Assembly: GCA_039613835.1 (NCBI GenBank)
Contig: CP154827.1
Span: 838,501 to 902,500 of the forward strand
Reading direction: 5' to 3'
DNA: 64,000 nt
Source: Acetobacteraceae bacterium
GTDB taxonomy: Bacteria; Pseudomonadota; Alphaproteobacteria; Acetobacterales; Acetobacteraceae
This document shows, one piece after another, positions 29,624 to 38,463 of the stretch. Both the position numbers and the translations under genes were made by a program. The notes beneath the pieces are model-generated. The model had not been told where the DNA came from. It did not search any database and saw nothing but the letters and a program-made list of their open reading frames with translations. Within the stretch, counting starts at the first letter, position 1. Each line of letters begins with the position of its first letter.

Positions 29624-30019
29624 ATGTCCCACGCCATCAAGTGCCGCCTCGCCTTCGCCAGCTTCATCGCCCTGACGGCCTGTTCCGGTGGGCAGGGGCC
29701 CTCACCTTCCAAAGACCCACGCGGCAGATGGTCCGGCGCGCTCGTGACCGAACAGGGACAGTGCCCCGACGGCGATAACTCGCTGCTGCAGATTGAGGAT
29801 GAAACGATCCTGTTTGCGCCTGCGGGTGGGTCCGTTCTGCTGCGGGGTGTGCGTGGCAAGTCCAAAGACGTGCTTACCGCCAGCTTCACCCATCCGGATA
29901 CAAACCATAAGCCGTATCGCATGGTGTTTCGTGGGCACCCGGTGGGGAACGCCATCGGCGGCATCTACGCCACCCCGACCTGCCGCGCCCACATCGTCAT
30001 GACACGCACCCACGCCTAA
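29624..30019 (+). CDS. Hypothetical lipoprotein
   Basis: A 131-residue protein with signal sequence and lipobox FIALTACSGG. The mature part is mostly beta-strand-like (GRWSGALVTEQGQCPDGD, FAPAGGSVLLRGVRG) with cysteines that could form a disulfide, ending ATPTCRAHIVMTRTHA. I do not recognise a named family. It stands alone between guaA and tRNA-Arg. The clean signal peptide and uninterrupted frame support a real gene. Confidence 0.7.
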   Translation: MSHAIKCRLAFASFIALTACSGGQGPSPSKDPRGRWSGALVTEQGQCPDGDNSLLQIEDETILFAPAGGSVLLRGVRGKSKDVLTASFTHPDTNHKPYRMVFRGHPVGNAIGGIYATPTCRAHIVMTRTHA

Positions 30020-30138
30020 AAATCGCACCGGAAAGCCCTGCCCTGACCAGCATCTGCCGCAAAAAACGCGCGTCAGGGCAGAAAAAGCTTTTTCCCACTT
30101 GCCGTTTGCCAGATATTCCTCTAAAATCCCGCCTCGAC

Positions 30139-30215
30139 GCACCCGTAGCTCAATTGGATAGAGCACCAGACTACGAATCTGGGGGTTAGAGGTTCGAGTC
30201 CTTTCGGGTGCGCCA
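30139..30215 (+). tRNA. tRNA-Arg (anticodon ACG)
   Basis: A 77-base cloverleaf: acceptor GCACCCG pairs with CGGGTGC, the D arm contains AGCTCAATTGGATAGAGC, the anticodon stem CCAGA/TCTGG holds loop CTACGAA (anticodon ACG, expected to be edited to ICG by TadA), the T arm has GGTTCGAGTC, and a discriminator G is followed by encoded CCA. The stop codon of a convergent protease remnant lies three bases beyond the 3' end. Confidence 0.97.
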
Positions 30216-30217
30216 GA

Positions 30218-30934
30218 CTACCACAACCCCACCCTCGCACCACCACCTTCCCCGTCCGACAGCGTCGTCATCCCCCCCGATCGCCCACTCCCCGTCCCGC
30301 CGGATCATGATCGGGGCGCCGCTCACGCCGTGGGTTGTGGTGCAATTATGGCGAATTAACCGGCCGGACACGGCCGTGACGTGGCAATTCTGGTCGCCGC
30401 GTGCGATTTCGGAGAAGTCCTGTTCATAAACCCACAATCACCGCATTATCCCCCGCACGCGGCGTCAGAACGGGTAGGATGTCGGCACTCGTAACCATCG
30501 GGCGTTCAAGAACTATCGTCGCCCGATCGGCCTGGGCGGTGGCGATGGCGCGGGTCGGGTCGAAGCCGGGTGCGATAATAATGTGGATGGCGCGCTTCCG
30601 CAGCGAAATGACCGCGATGGTAAGCTCGCAGAAAATGCACGGAATGCGGCCGGATGTAATGCCCGCTTTCCTCCAGCCATAAGCAGTGTGCTGCAGTCAT
30701 CACCACATTGGGCGCAATGAAGAAGCCCGTGCAGCGCGTCCCGAGTTCAGTTTGTAAGCGTCCCAGTATAAGCCAGGGCGGCTGCGTGACATCCACGCGA
30801 TGTCGCTTATCAAAATGGGCCGGGCGCAACCCGTCCGTTTCGGCCACGGCGCGCCCGGCCGAGACGAACACCATCAGCCCACCCAGCAACGATGCCACCA
30901 CGTCATGCCATCGGGTTCGGCGCCTCATCCTCAT
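30218..30934 (-). pseudogene. Broken trypsin-like serine protease gene
   Basis: An exported protein (signal VVASLLGGLMVFVSAGRAVA) whose first frame carries the catalytic histidine in FIAPNVVMTAAHCLW. After a frameshift near 30590 the chain continues IIIAPGFDPTRAIA and ATIVLERPMVTSADILPVL, shifts again near 30430 into EQDFSEIARGD, and reaches the catalytic serine region THGVSGAPIM. A third shift, in the C7 run at 30272-30278, would give the natural end VGLW and stop at 30218, three bases past tRNA-Arg. Three indels, one in a long homopolymer. Confidence 0.75.
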
Positions 30935-31060
30935 TCGCGTTTTCCCAAAATCCGTCAAAGCTGGTATATGCGTAAGGCACAGCAACACCGCGTTAACTCT
31001 TCACAGCCTCCCGCAAGAATGTCAAAATCACCGCGCCTGAGGATGGGGCAAAAGCACTCG

Positions 31061-32386
31061 ATGTTAAATTTACCACCGTCCCTTTCGGAGATACTCCAAT
31101 CACGCCCGTGGCTCCGTTATGATTCTCACGCGGCACTTATGTTTGACGGCGTCCGCCTGCATGATATTGTCGTGCAATATGACACACCATGCTGGGTCTA
31201 CAGCGCTTCCACACTGCGGGCGCGGGCGCGGGCGCTCAAGGCGGCTTTCAGCGATAGAGGTCAGCCCATCTCCATGCATTATGCCGTCAAGGCAAATGAC
31301 CACCACGCAACTCTCGCCATCCTTCAGCGTAAGGGGTTTGGTGCCGATGTCGTCAGTGGGGGCGAATTACGCAAAGCCATCGCGGCTGGCATCGCCCCAG
31401 GTGACATTGTGTTTTCCGGCGTGGGCAAAACCGATGCGGAGCTCACGCTCGCCATTGAAATGGAAATTGGCGTCATCAATGTGGAAAGCCGTGAGGAGCT
31501 CGGTCGCCTCACCTCACTGGCATCGCGCCTTGGCAAACGCCCGAAAGTCGCTTTGCGCGTCAACCCGCATATTGATGCCGGGACACATGATAAAATCAGC
31601 ACCGGGCGGGAGGGGGATAAGTTCGGGATTGACTGGCGCGAAGCCCTTGCTCTGAGCCGCATGGCCGCCAAGGACCCGCACCTCGATTTTATCGGTCTCG
31701 CGGCGCATATTGGCAGCCAGATTACCGCCATCGCCCCTTTTGAAGCCGCATGTCAGAGACTGGCAGGGATGATCTCTGACCTTCGGACGGATGGCATAGC
31801 GGTGAAACATGTCGATTGTGGCGGTGGGCTGGGCATACGCTACCATCAGGAGGTCCCGCCCGATATCACCGATTATGCCCGGGTGATTGCAAGCCACCTC
31901 GGCACGTTAAATGTGGCGATCTCGATTGAGCCCGGGCGATGGCTCAGCGGCCCGACAGGCATTCTTCTCACCCGCGTGATCGACGTTAAAGCCCAACCCG
32001 CCCCGAGGAGCGACTTCGTGTTTATCGACGCCGCAATGAACGACCTCGCCCGCCCGGCTTTATACGCAGCATGGCACGATGTCCTTCCCCTCCATGCGGG
32101 CGCCACCCAAAAGCCGGAAAAAGCTCAGACCCTGGCGGGGCCCGTTTGTGAGACAGGCGACATTCTCGCGACGGATCGCATTTTGCCACCTCTATCCCGC
32201 GGCGACCTGCTGGCGATTTTAGACACAGGCGCCTATGGGGCCGTTATGAGCTCAACCTATAATGCCCGCCCTCTCGCCGCGCAGATCATGATTGAGGACG
32301 GGAAAATGGCTGAGATTCGCCAACGCCAGACCCTCGAAACTCTCTGGGAGGCGGAGCGTCTGCCTGATTGGTTCAAGGCTGAATGA
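31061..32386 (+). CDS. lysA: Diaminopimelate decarboxylase
   Basis: PLP enzyme that makes lysine from meso-diaminopimelate. The PLP lysine is in HYAVKANDHHATL, with VSGGELRKAIAAG, HIGSQI, VDCGGGLGIRY and the active-site GPVCETGDIL of the fold III decarboxylases, and AYGAVMSSTYNARP near the end. ATG 31061 gives 441 residues, fitting the family; ATGs at 31043 and 31019 are alternatives. Its stop overlaps the start of the DUF4175 remnant as ATGA. Confidence 0.95.
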   Translation: MLNLPPSLSEILQSRPWLRYDSHAALMFDGVRLHDIVVQYDTPCWVYSASTLRARARALKAAFSDRGQPISMHYAVKANDHHATLAILQRKGFGADVVSGGELRKAIAAGIAPGDIVFSGVGKTDAELTLAIEMEIGVINVESREELGRLTSLASRLGKRPKVALRVNPHIDAGTHDKISTGREGDKFGIDWREALALSRMAAKDPHLDFIGLAAHIGSQITAIAPFEAACQRLAGMISDLRTDGIAVKHVDCGGGLGIRYHQEVPPDITDYARVIASHLGTLNVAISIEPGRWLSGPTGILLTRVIDVKAQPAPRSDFVFIDAAMNDLARPALYAAWHDVLPLHAGATQKPEKAQTLAGPVCETGDILATDRILPPLSRGDLLAILDTGAYGAVMSSTYNARPLAAQIMIEDGKMAEIRQRQTLETLWEAERLPDWFKAE

Positions 32387-35043
32387 CAGGTCAGCGCCCT
32401 GTTCGCCCCGCGCAGCAGCGTGCGTCACACACGCTCACGCGCATTGCGCGTGCGCGGCGCCTGCAGAGAGGGGTTATCCTCGGCGAGCGGATTGCCGGGA
32501 AGTTGGTTTGGCCGGCCATTATTTTCCTATTTTACGTGGCCATCAGCCTCTTCCGCGTGCCGCAATCTCTCCCGGACCTGCTTCATTCCGGCGTGGCTCT
32601 CGCGCTTGTGGCGCTTCTTGCCGGGCTGTTGCTACATGGACTTAATCGCGTGCGGTGTCCAACAGGGACGTATATCGACCGCCGGCTGGAGCGGGACAGC
32701 GCCCTTGATGAGCGTCCTCTGGCCACGATGGAGGATCGTCCGGTTGACCCGACGACCCGGGAAATCTGGAAAATCCACGTCGCGCGCAGCCTGGCGCGCA
32801 TCGCAATCCTGCGTCCCTCAATCCGCCTTCCACAAATATCGCGCACGGAACTTTGCCTGTTTCTGATCGGCATTCTGGCTTTCGGGGTTGGGCTTTATCG
32901 TGCCGGGCCTCACGCTGTCTCACGCCTTGAAGCCGGATTTGTCCCAGGGATGGATGATGCTGACACGCCCCTCCCTGAACTCCATGCCTGGGTCACGCCG
33001 CCCGCTTACGCGCCGGGCCCGCCTTATTTATTATGAAGGAGGCGCCGCCTCCGTAACCGTGCCATCAGGCGCATCTCTGGAGGTTCAGGTATCGGGGCGC
33101 GCACTATCCCATGGCTTGTCGGTGCCGTTGATTCCGAGATTACAACCGAGCGCCTCGGCCCTCAATCCTGGCGTCTGACGGAGAAGCTCCTACGAAATGG
33201 TGATGTCACGCTGCGCACGCGTGGGCGCGCCATTGCGAGATGGCGCGTGAATCTCCTGCCTGACCCCCGCCCACCATCAAATGGGAGGGCAAACCGAAGG
33301 TTGAGGCCGACATCACATCGCTCACGATTCGGTATAAAACATCCCAGCCTTTCGGCGTCGCATCGGTCAGCCTTTCCATCACGCCGGATAACGGGTTGGC
33401 GAACGGGAAATCCGTAATCTTCACGGACACGGCCCCCGCAGGAAAACACGCTTTTACGGGGACCATCCGGGAGGATATCGGCCGCCTCGCTTATGCTGGT
33501 GAGCATGTCACCTTGCGCCTGAAAGCGACGAGCGTCAGCGGAAATGTCGCGGAGAGTGAAGCACGTCAGATCATCCTGCCCGCCTATAAATTCCACGACC
33601 CCATCAGTCGCGCCCTGATCGCCCCGCGCTATCGGGTTCTGCGTGGTGAGGAGGCGCTCCCGATAGCGCAGGAGGAACTGGCTTCCCTCACCTCGCTGAC
33701 ACAGCAGCGTGAGAAAGGGGTGACGCTCCTGGTTTTGAATTTGATGCGCGATGACGGGGCGGATGTCGGTCTGTTCGGTAACGGACTCTGGTCGATGGCC
33801 GATGTATCTTGATGACCTCTCCCGCCAAGGCCGCGCCATCGCTGAAGCAAATCTGGCGCTTCGCGGGGCAAAGAATGGCTTGATCCGCGCGCTTGAAGAC
33901 GATGCGTCCCCTCCTTCTCAAAATGCAGGCATCGCGCGACAGAACCGGATTGACGACGTCAAAAAAGCAATTGCCCGTCGGATGCAGATCCTGATGTTCC
34001 ATGCGATGGAACAAAGCGGCATGGTTCCCGATATGGGAAGTGTCGTTCCGGGCCGAAATGATGCCGTCACCCGGCTTCTTGAACGACTTCAGGACCACGC
34101 TTCCGAGGGAGATCGGCGCGCTGCCGTCAAAAATCTTCGTGACCTTGAGGATATGACCCGCCGCATCCGCGATGCGACGCCGGAGGAGCTGGCCGCGGCA
34201 GCGAAGTAGGAGGCGGCCCAGCAGAAAGCCCGATTGCATATTCGCGTCGTGCAGGATCTCATAAAGCGTGAAACCGGACTATTGGATGCGACGCAATCTC
34301 GCGGGGAGGCATTTCGCCATCTCAGAGATATGCAGAAAGAGACGGGATTACGGTTTGACAGCTCGGTTGATCTGCGTAGTTTTGCTCTCGGCGCTTCGGA
34401 TGTGTCGATCGCCCCACCCTCTCATGACAATTTATCATTTTCGGATGAAGAAGAGGCGGAAAGGCAGGATCAGCGCCGCACCCAATTTGTCATGCAGGGC
34501 GCGATGCGCGACGCCCTCCGTACCCTCATTGCCGAAGTCTCTGACGACGGGCAGCACGTCCCGGAAAATATGAAAAAAGCTGAGCACCATATGGGCAATG
34601 TCCACCGCAATCTCGCGCAACGGGATGATATTGGCGCGTCACAGTCGCTGAGAAACGTCCTCGCCGATCTCACCCAATTGGGGCATGACATGCGCGCGGC
34701 GCAGAAAGATAAGCAGCATGGCGAGGGGCCGATTATCCTTCTGCCAACCATGCAGTCTGGTAGCAATGAGTCGGGATCGCAGAAGGATGGTGACGGGCGT
34801 GGTGATCGGTCGGATGAGGAGACAGATGGAGGTTCCGCAACCCATCGCGCCTCGGAAAAGCGGGACCCGCTGGGCCGCGAAGTCAATGATGGGGAGGGCG
34901 CATCCGAGTCCAGGCAGGGACATGCGCTTCAGCAAAGCGACACGCATCGGCTGGAGGTGGAACGGGAACTCCGGCGCCGCGCCGCTGACCGTGCGCACCC
35001 GACGCGTGAGCGCCATTATCTGGAAGATCTCCTGAAAGCATGA
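32383..35043 (+). pseudogene. Shattered DUF4175 (TIGR02302-like) membrane protein gene
   Basis: Length (about 885 codons), position after lysA in an ATGA overlap, N-terminal membrane helices (IIFLFYVAISLF, ALVALLAGLLLHGL, LFLIGILAFGVGLY) and the AWVTPPAYAP motif match the alphaproteobacterial DUF4175/TIGR02302 family. The reading frame breaks near 33030, 33105, 33270 and 33790 and at TAG 34207-34209; conserved-looking stretches such as VASVSLSITPDNG, RVLRGEEALPIAQEEL and RHYLEDLL resume in other frames. Five lesions make this a clear pseudogene. The family's function is unknown. Confidence 0.85.
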
Positions 35044-35526
35044 TGCGGGGGCGACTGAAAAGCCGCTGAATGCGGGGCCATTTTCCATCCATCGATCGCT
35101 TCACAGGGAAGCGCATGCGATTTTCGGAGAGGGAGACAGGGTGGATCGCGCCATGTCTCGGATCCTTTTCCAGCGCACGATATCGTTACTTAACCGTTCT
35201 AATCGACTCATCTCCGATGACCATCGACGCGGCAGTCGCAGCCATTGTCAGGAAAGACGCGTAGATCTCCCTGATTTTCCGTCATTCCCGGCAGAGGCGC
35301 GGTTTAACGCGGCATGTGCTGACCGAACGGTGAAGGCGGCCCGAAAGCGCGAATGTCTTAGCTGATACAAATCACGATGTCGCACATAAGCGCTTTTCAA
35401 ATTTTAAACTGCGTTTTCACATTCCTCTATTGAAGAAAGTTGTTTTCAGGTTCGACATTACAATGAAACCGCCTGTCGTTTTACGACTCATAAAACCAAC
35501 ATCGTCATGTCAGGAAATAATGTCCC
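35044..35526. other. Intergenic stretch, no gene recognised
   Basis: About 480 bases between the DUF4175 remnant and the aminotransferase remnant. Short open frames exist but none has coding character, a signal peptide or a recognisable motif. The second half is AT-richer and may hold the promoter of the aminotransferase gene. I see no tRNA, repeat or clear terminator. Confidence 0.5.
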
Positions 35527-36850
35527 ATGCAGAATACCGCCATTCACGGAGCCAACCGGGATGCATTATGGCTTCCTTTCACGGCGCATCGACAATTTCG
35601 CCAGGCGCCGCGCGTGTTTATATTCGCGAAGGGCATGTGTATTATAAGGATGCGCAGGGTCAGGATGTCCTGGATGGCTGTGCCGGCCTCTGGTGCGTCA
35701 ATGCAGGGCATACGCGCACCCCGATTGTTGAGGCGATCCAGCGTGAGGCGGTGAAACTCGATTTTGCCCCGACTTTTCAGATGGCCCACCCCCTCGCTTT
35801 TGAAGCGGCGGGACGCATATCCGCCCTGACCCCGCCGGGACTCGATCACATATTTTTCTGTAATTCCGGCTCGGAAGTCGCTGATACCGCGCTTAAAATC
35901 GCCATCGCCTATCATCGCGCGAATGGGCAGGCGAAACGGTCCAAAATTGTCGGGCGGGAACGCGGATATCATGGTGTCGGACTGGGCGGCCTCTCTGTCG
36001 GCGGTATATCGTCCAATCGCAAGCAATTCAGCCCTCTCCTCGCGGATGCCGCGCATCTCCCCCACACATATGACCCGGCACGAAACGCCTTCAGCCGTGG
36101 CTTACCGAAGCACGGTATTGAATATGCCGACGCGTTGGAGAAATTATTCGTCACCCATGACCACTCGACAATTGCCGCCGTCATGGTGGAGCCGACGTCA
36201 GGTTCAGCCGGTGCGCTTTTGCCGCCCGTCGGTTATCTGAAGCGCTTGCGTGAGATCTGCGACAAACACGGCATCTTGCTGATTTTTGATGAAGTCATCA
36301 CCGGTTTCGGCCGATTGGGCGCCAGTTTCGCGGCAGAGAAATATTAGGTGCGACCAGACATCATGACGATGGCGAAGAGCATCACTAATGGGGCAATCCC
36401 GATGGGCGCGGTGGCCGTCAAAGACACGATTTTCACGGGCTTTATGCAGGGGCCGGAAAACGCCATTGAGCTCCCTCACGGTTATACCTACTCCGCGCAC
36501 CCTGTAACCTGTGCGACGGCCATCGCAACGCTGAATGTTTATCGCGATGAACGTTTATTTAAGCGCGCTGCCCCCTCGCACCTTATTTCGAGGATGCGGC
36601 GCATAGTCTCAAAGACGCACCGCATGTCGTTGATATCCGCAATGAGGGGCTCGTCGCCGGGATCGAAATTGCACCGGGTGACGGGGAGGTGTCTCGTATT
36701 TACAAAGTGTTCGATACAGCGTTCCGGCAAGGGGTTCTGCTGCGTTGTAGCGGGAATACGCTCAGCATCGCGCCACCCTTGATTATCGAGAAAAACGGGA
36801 TTGACCGGATTTTTGAGACGATCCGCCGTATCCTGAATACGACTTCGTGA
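35527..36850 (+). pseudogene. Broken class III (omega-amino acid:pyruvate-type) aminotransferase gene
   Basis: Reconstructed motifs in order: NRDALWLPFTAHRQF, DVLDGCAGLWCVNAGH, FFCNSGSEVADTALK, GRERGYHGVGLGGLSVGG, FDEVITGFGRLG (cofactor aspartate), DIMTMAKSITNGAIPMGAV (PLP lysine) and the C-terminal NTLSIAPPLIIEKNGIDRIF. Lesions: frameshift near 35610, in-frame TAG at 36345-36347 (AEKY-stop-VRPDI), and frameshift near 36570. The family uses beta-alanine, taurine or putrescine-type amines as donors; the substrate here cannot be fixed. With three lesions it is non-functional. Confidence 0.87.
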
Positions 36851-36871
36851 GACATCAAAACGGTGATGAGG

Positions 36872-36906
36872 TCCGCTGACCTGACCCGGCCGGGCGGATC
36901 AGCGTT
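36872..36906. terminator. Possible terminator hairpin between convergent genes
   Basis: CGCTGA at 36874-36879 pairs with TCAGCG at 36899-36904, with an inner CCCGG/CCGGG. It lies between the aminotransferase remnant and the convergent ppx gene. No T-tract follows, so termination is only suggested. Confidence 0.3.
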
Positions 36907-36939
36907 CGTCACGCGGGACCGAGGGATGCACCGTTTATT

Positions 36940-38463
36940 TCAGGCATCCGTCACGATCCGCGTCTCTTCATCAAAAGCCGCGCCCAGATGGCTCAAGCGG
37001 TTTTTGACGTTGGAGCCAAGGGCGAAGGAGGCCATCCGGTCAAGCTCCAGAACAATCTCACCGCCCCCTCTTGCGATGCGCGCGCCTTTAAGAAGGCTCT
37101 CTGTGCCGCCGCAAATCGTATAAGCGAGGCGCAGCGCCTTGCCCAGCCGCGTCGCGCGTTCAAACGCTTCATCTGAAAGGATGTCGCGCGCGGCGGATAG
37201 CAGCCGTCCTGGCACATCCGCCTCATAACGGATTGCCAGTGCTGAGGCGATAAAGGCGCGGACCTGATGGTCAAACCCGCCCCCATTCACGTGCATGATA
37301 CGCAAATAAGTTTGTTCCGCCCGATATTCAGGATGATCGTAAGCACCGATGTCGGAGAGGCGGCAGGTCATTTTGCGCAGGTTTTTCTCGTGCGGATCAT
37401 CTTTCTCAAAAAGAGGCTGCGTCCAGTCAATCAGTGCGTCTGGCAACTGGCAACCACGCCCCAGGCGGGAGGCAAGCACCTTCACCATGGCGTCGCACGG
37501 GTCAATATCCGCCACTTCCGCCCCGACGCGCGCCATATACCAGCCCTCTCGCAACCCATCGACCGAGAAAACAATTTTATGCGGGTCCAGCCGCTTCATG
37601 AGTGTCAGGAGGACAATGGCGGCGTAAGGCACATCATCGAAGCGTTTTTTTGAGAGATTGGATGTTTTCTCCAGCGCTTTTTTGGGCGTCGATAATATCC
37701 AGTTACAAAGCGCCTCCGCTTCGGAAGGGCGGAGCGTATATAGATGGACCATATTGAGAGGATATTGCGCGCGCGCGATCTGAAGGCGCGCCAGGGCGCG
37801 GAAGGCCCCGCCGACGAGATAAAGCGTTTTACCGCGATGGGACTTCAGCCAGGATTGCGCCTCTATATCCTTCGCGGCAAGCTCAAAGGCTTTTTTACGC
37901 CCCCCCTCCGCCCTGTCAGACAGACGGATCACGCCGAGCGGCATCGTGCTCCCTTTTTTCATTTTCCGCTGTGCGACGTGAATCAATTCTAGAGAGCCCC
38001 CGCCAATATCCGCCACGATGCCATCCGCATCAGGCTGGCCGCAAAGCACCCCTGTGGCGGAATAACGGGCCTCTTCCTCACCGGAAAGAATGCGGATCGC
38101 CACATTCGGCATGTGCTTTTTGAGGATCTCGATAAATTCAGCCCCGTTTTCAGCGTCCCGCACGGCTGCTGTCGCGAGGATCTCAAAAGGCGCCGCTTTC
38201 ATTGACCGGGCGATGACGTTGAAACGCTTCAGGACGGTATGTGCGCGCTTCAGACCCTCCTCATTAAGGCGACCCGTTTCATGCAGGCCACGCCCGAGTT
38301 TCAGCGTCGCCTTTTCATTGAAAATCGCGATGGGGTTACGTGTCACCCCCTCAAAAATAACGAGACGCACGGAATTTGACCCCAGGTCAATCACGGCGGC
38401 GCGACTTTGCTGAGGGGATGGGCTGGTCTTCGCCGCCTCCTGCGCGACCCGGGGTTTTTTCAT
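36940..38463 (-). CDS. ppx: Exopolyphosphatase (Ppx/GppA family)
   Basis: Hydrolyses polyphosphate, or pppGpp, in the cytoplasm. The 507-residue protein has the ASKHA-fold phosphate loops VIDLGSNSVRLVIFEG and GIVADIGGGSLELIHV, ATAAVRDAENG and ILSGEEEARYSATG, and a C-terminal HD-like helical region with LSDIGAYDHPEY. It overlaps the ppk stop by four bases, so synthesis and breakdown of polyphosphate are encoded in one unit. Confidence 0.95.
   Translation of the reverse strand: MKKPRVAQEAAKTSPSPQQSRAAVIDLGSNSVRLVIFEGVTRNPIAIFNEKATLKLGRGLHETGRLNEEGLKRAHTVLKRFNVIARSMKAAPFEILATAAVRDAENGAEFIEILKKHMPNVAIRILSGEEEARYSATGVLCGQPDADGIVADIGGGSLELIHVAQRKMKKGSTMPLGVIRLSDRAEGGRKKAFELAAKDIEAQSWLKSHRGKTLYLVGGAFRALARLQIARAQYPLNMVHLYTLRPSEAEALCNWILSTPKKALEKTSNLSKKRFDDVPYAAIVLLTLMKRLDPHKIVFSVDGLREGWYMARVGAEVADIDPCDAMVKVLASRLGRGCQLPDALIDWTQPLFEKDDPHEKNLRKMTCRLSDIGAYDHPEYRAEQTYLRIMHVNGGGFDHQVRAFIASALAIRYEADVPGRLLSAARDILSDEAFERATRLGKALRLAYTICGGTESLLKGARIARGGGEIVLELDRMASFALGSNVKNRLSHLGAAFDEETRIVTDA

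Noticed and set aside
34234..35043. Independent 269-residue gene
   Set aside because: It continues in the same frame after the TAG at 34207 and matches the expected C-terminal part of the DUF4175 reading, so it is part of that pseudogene.
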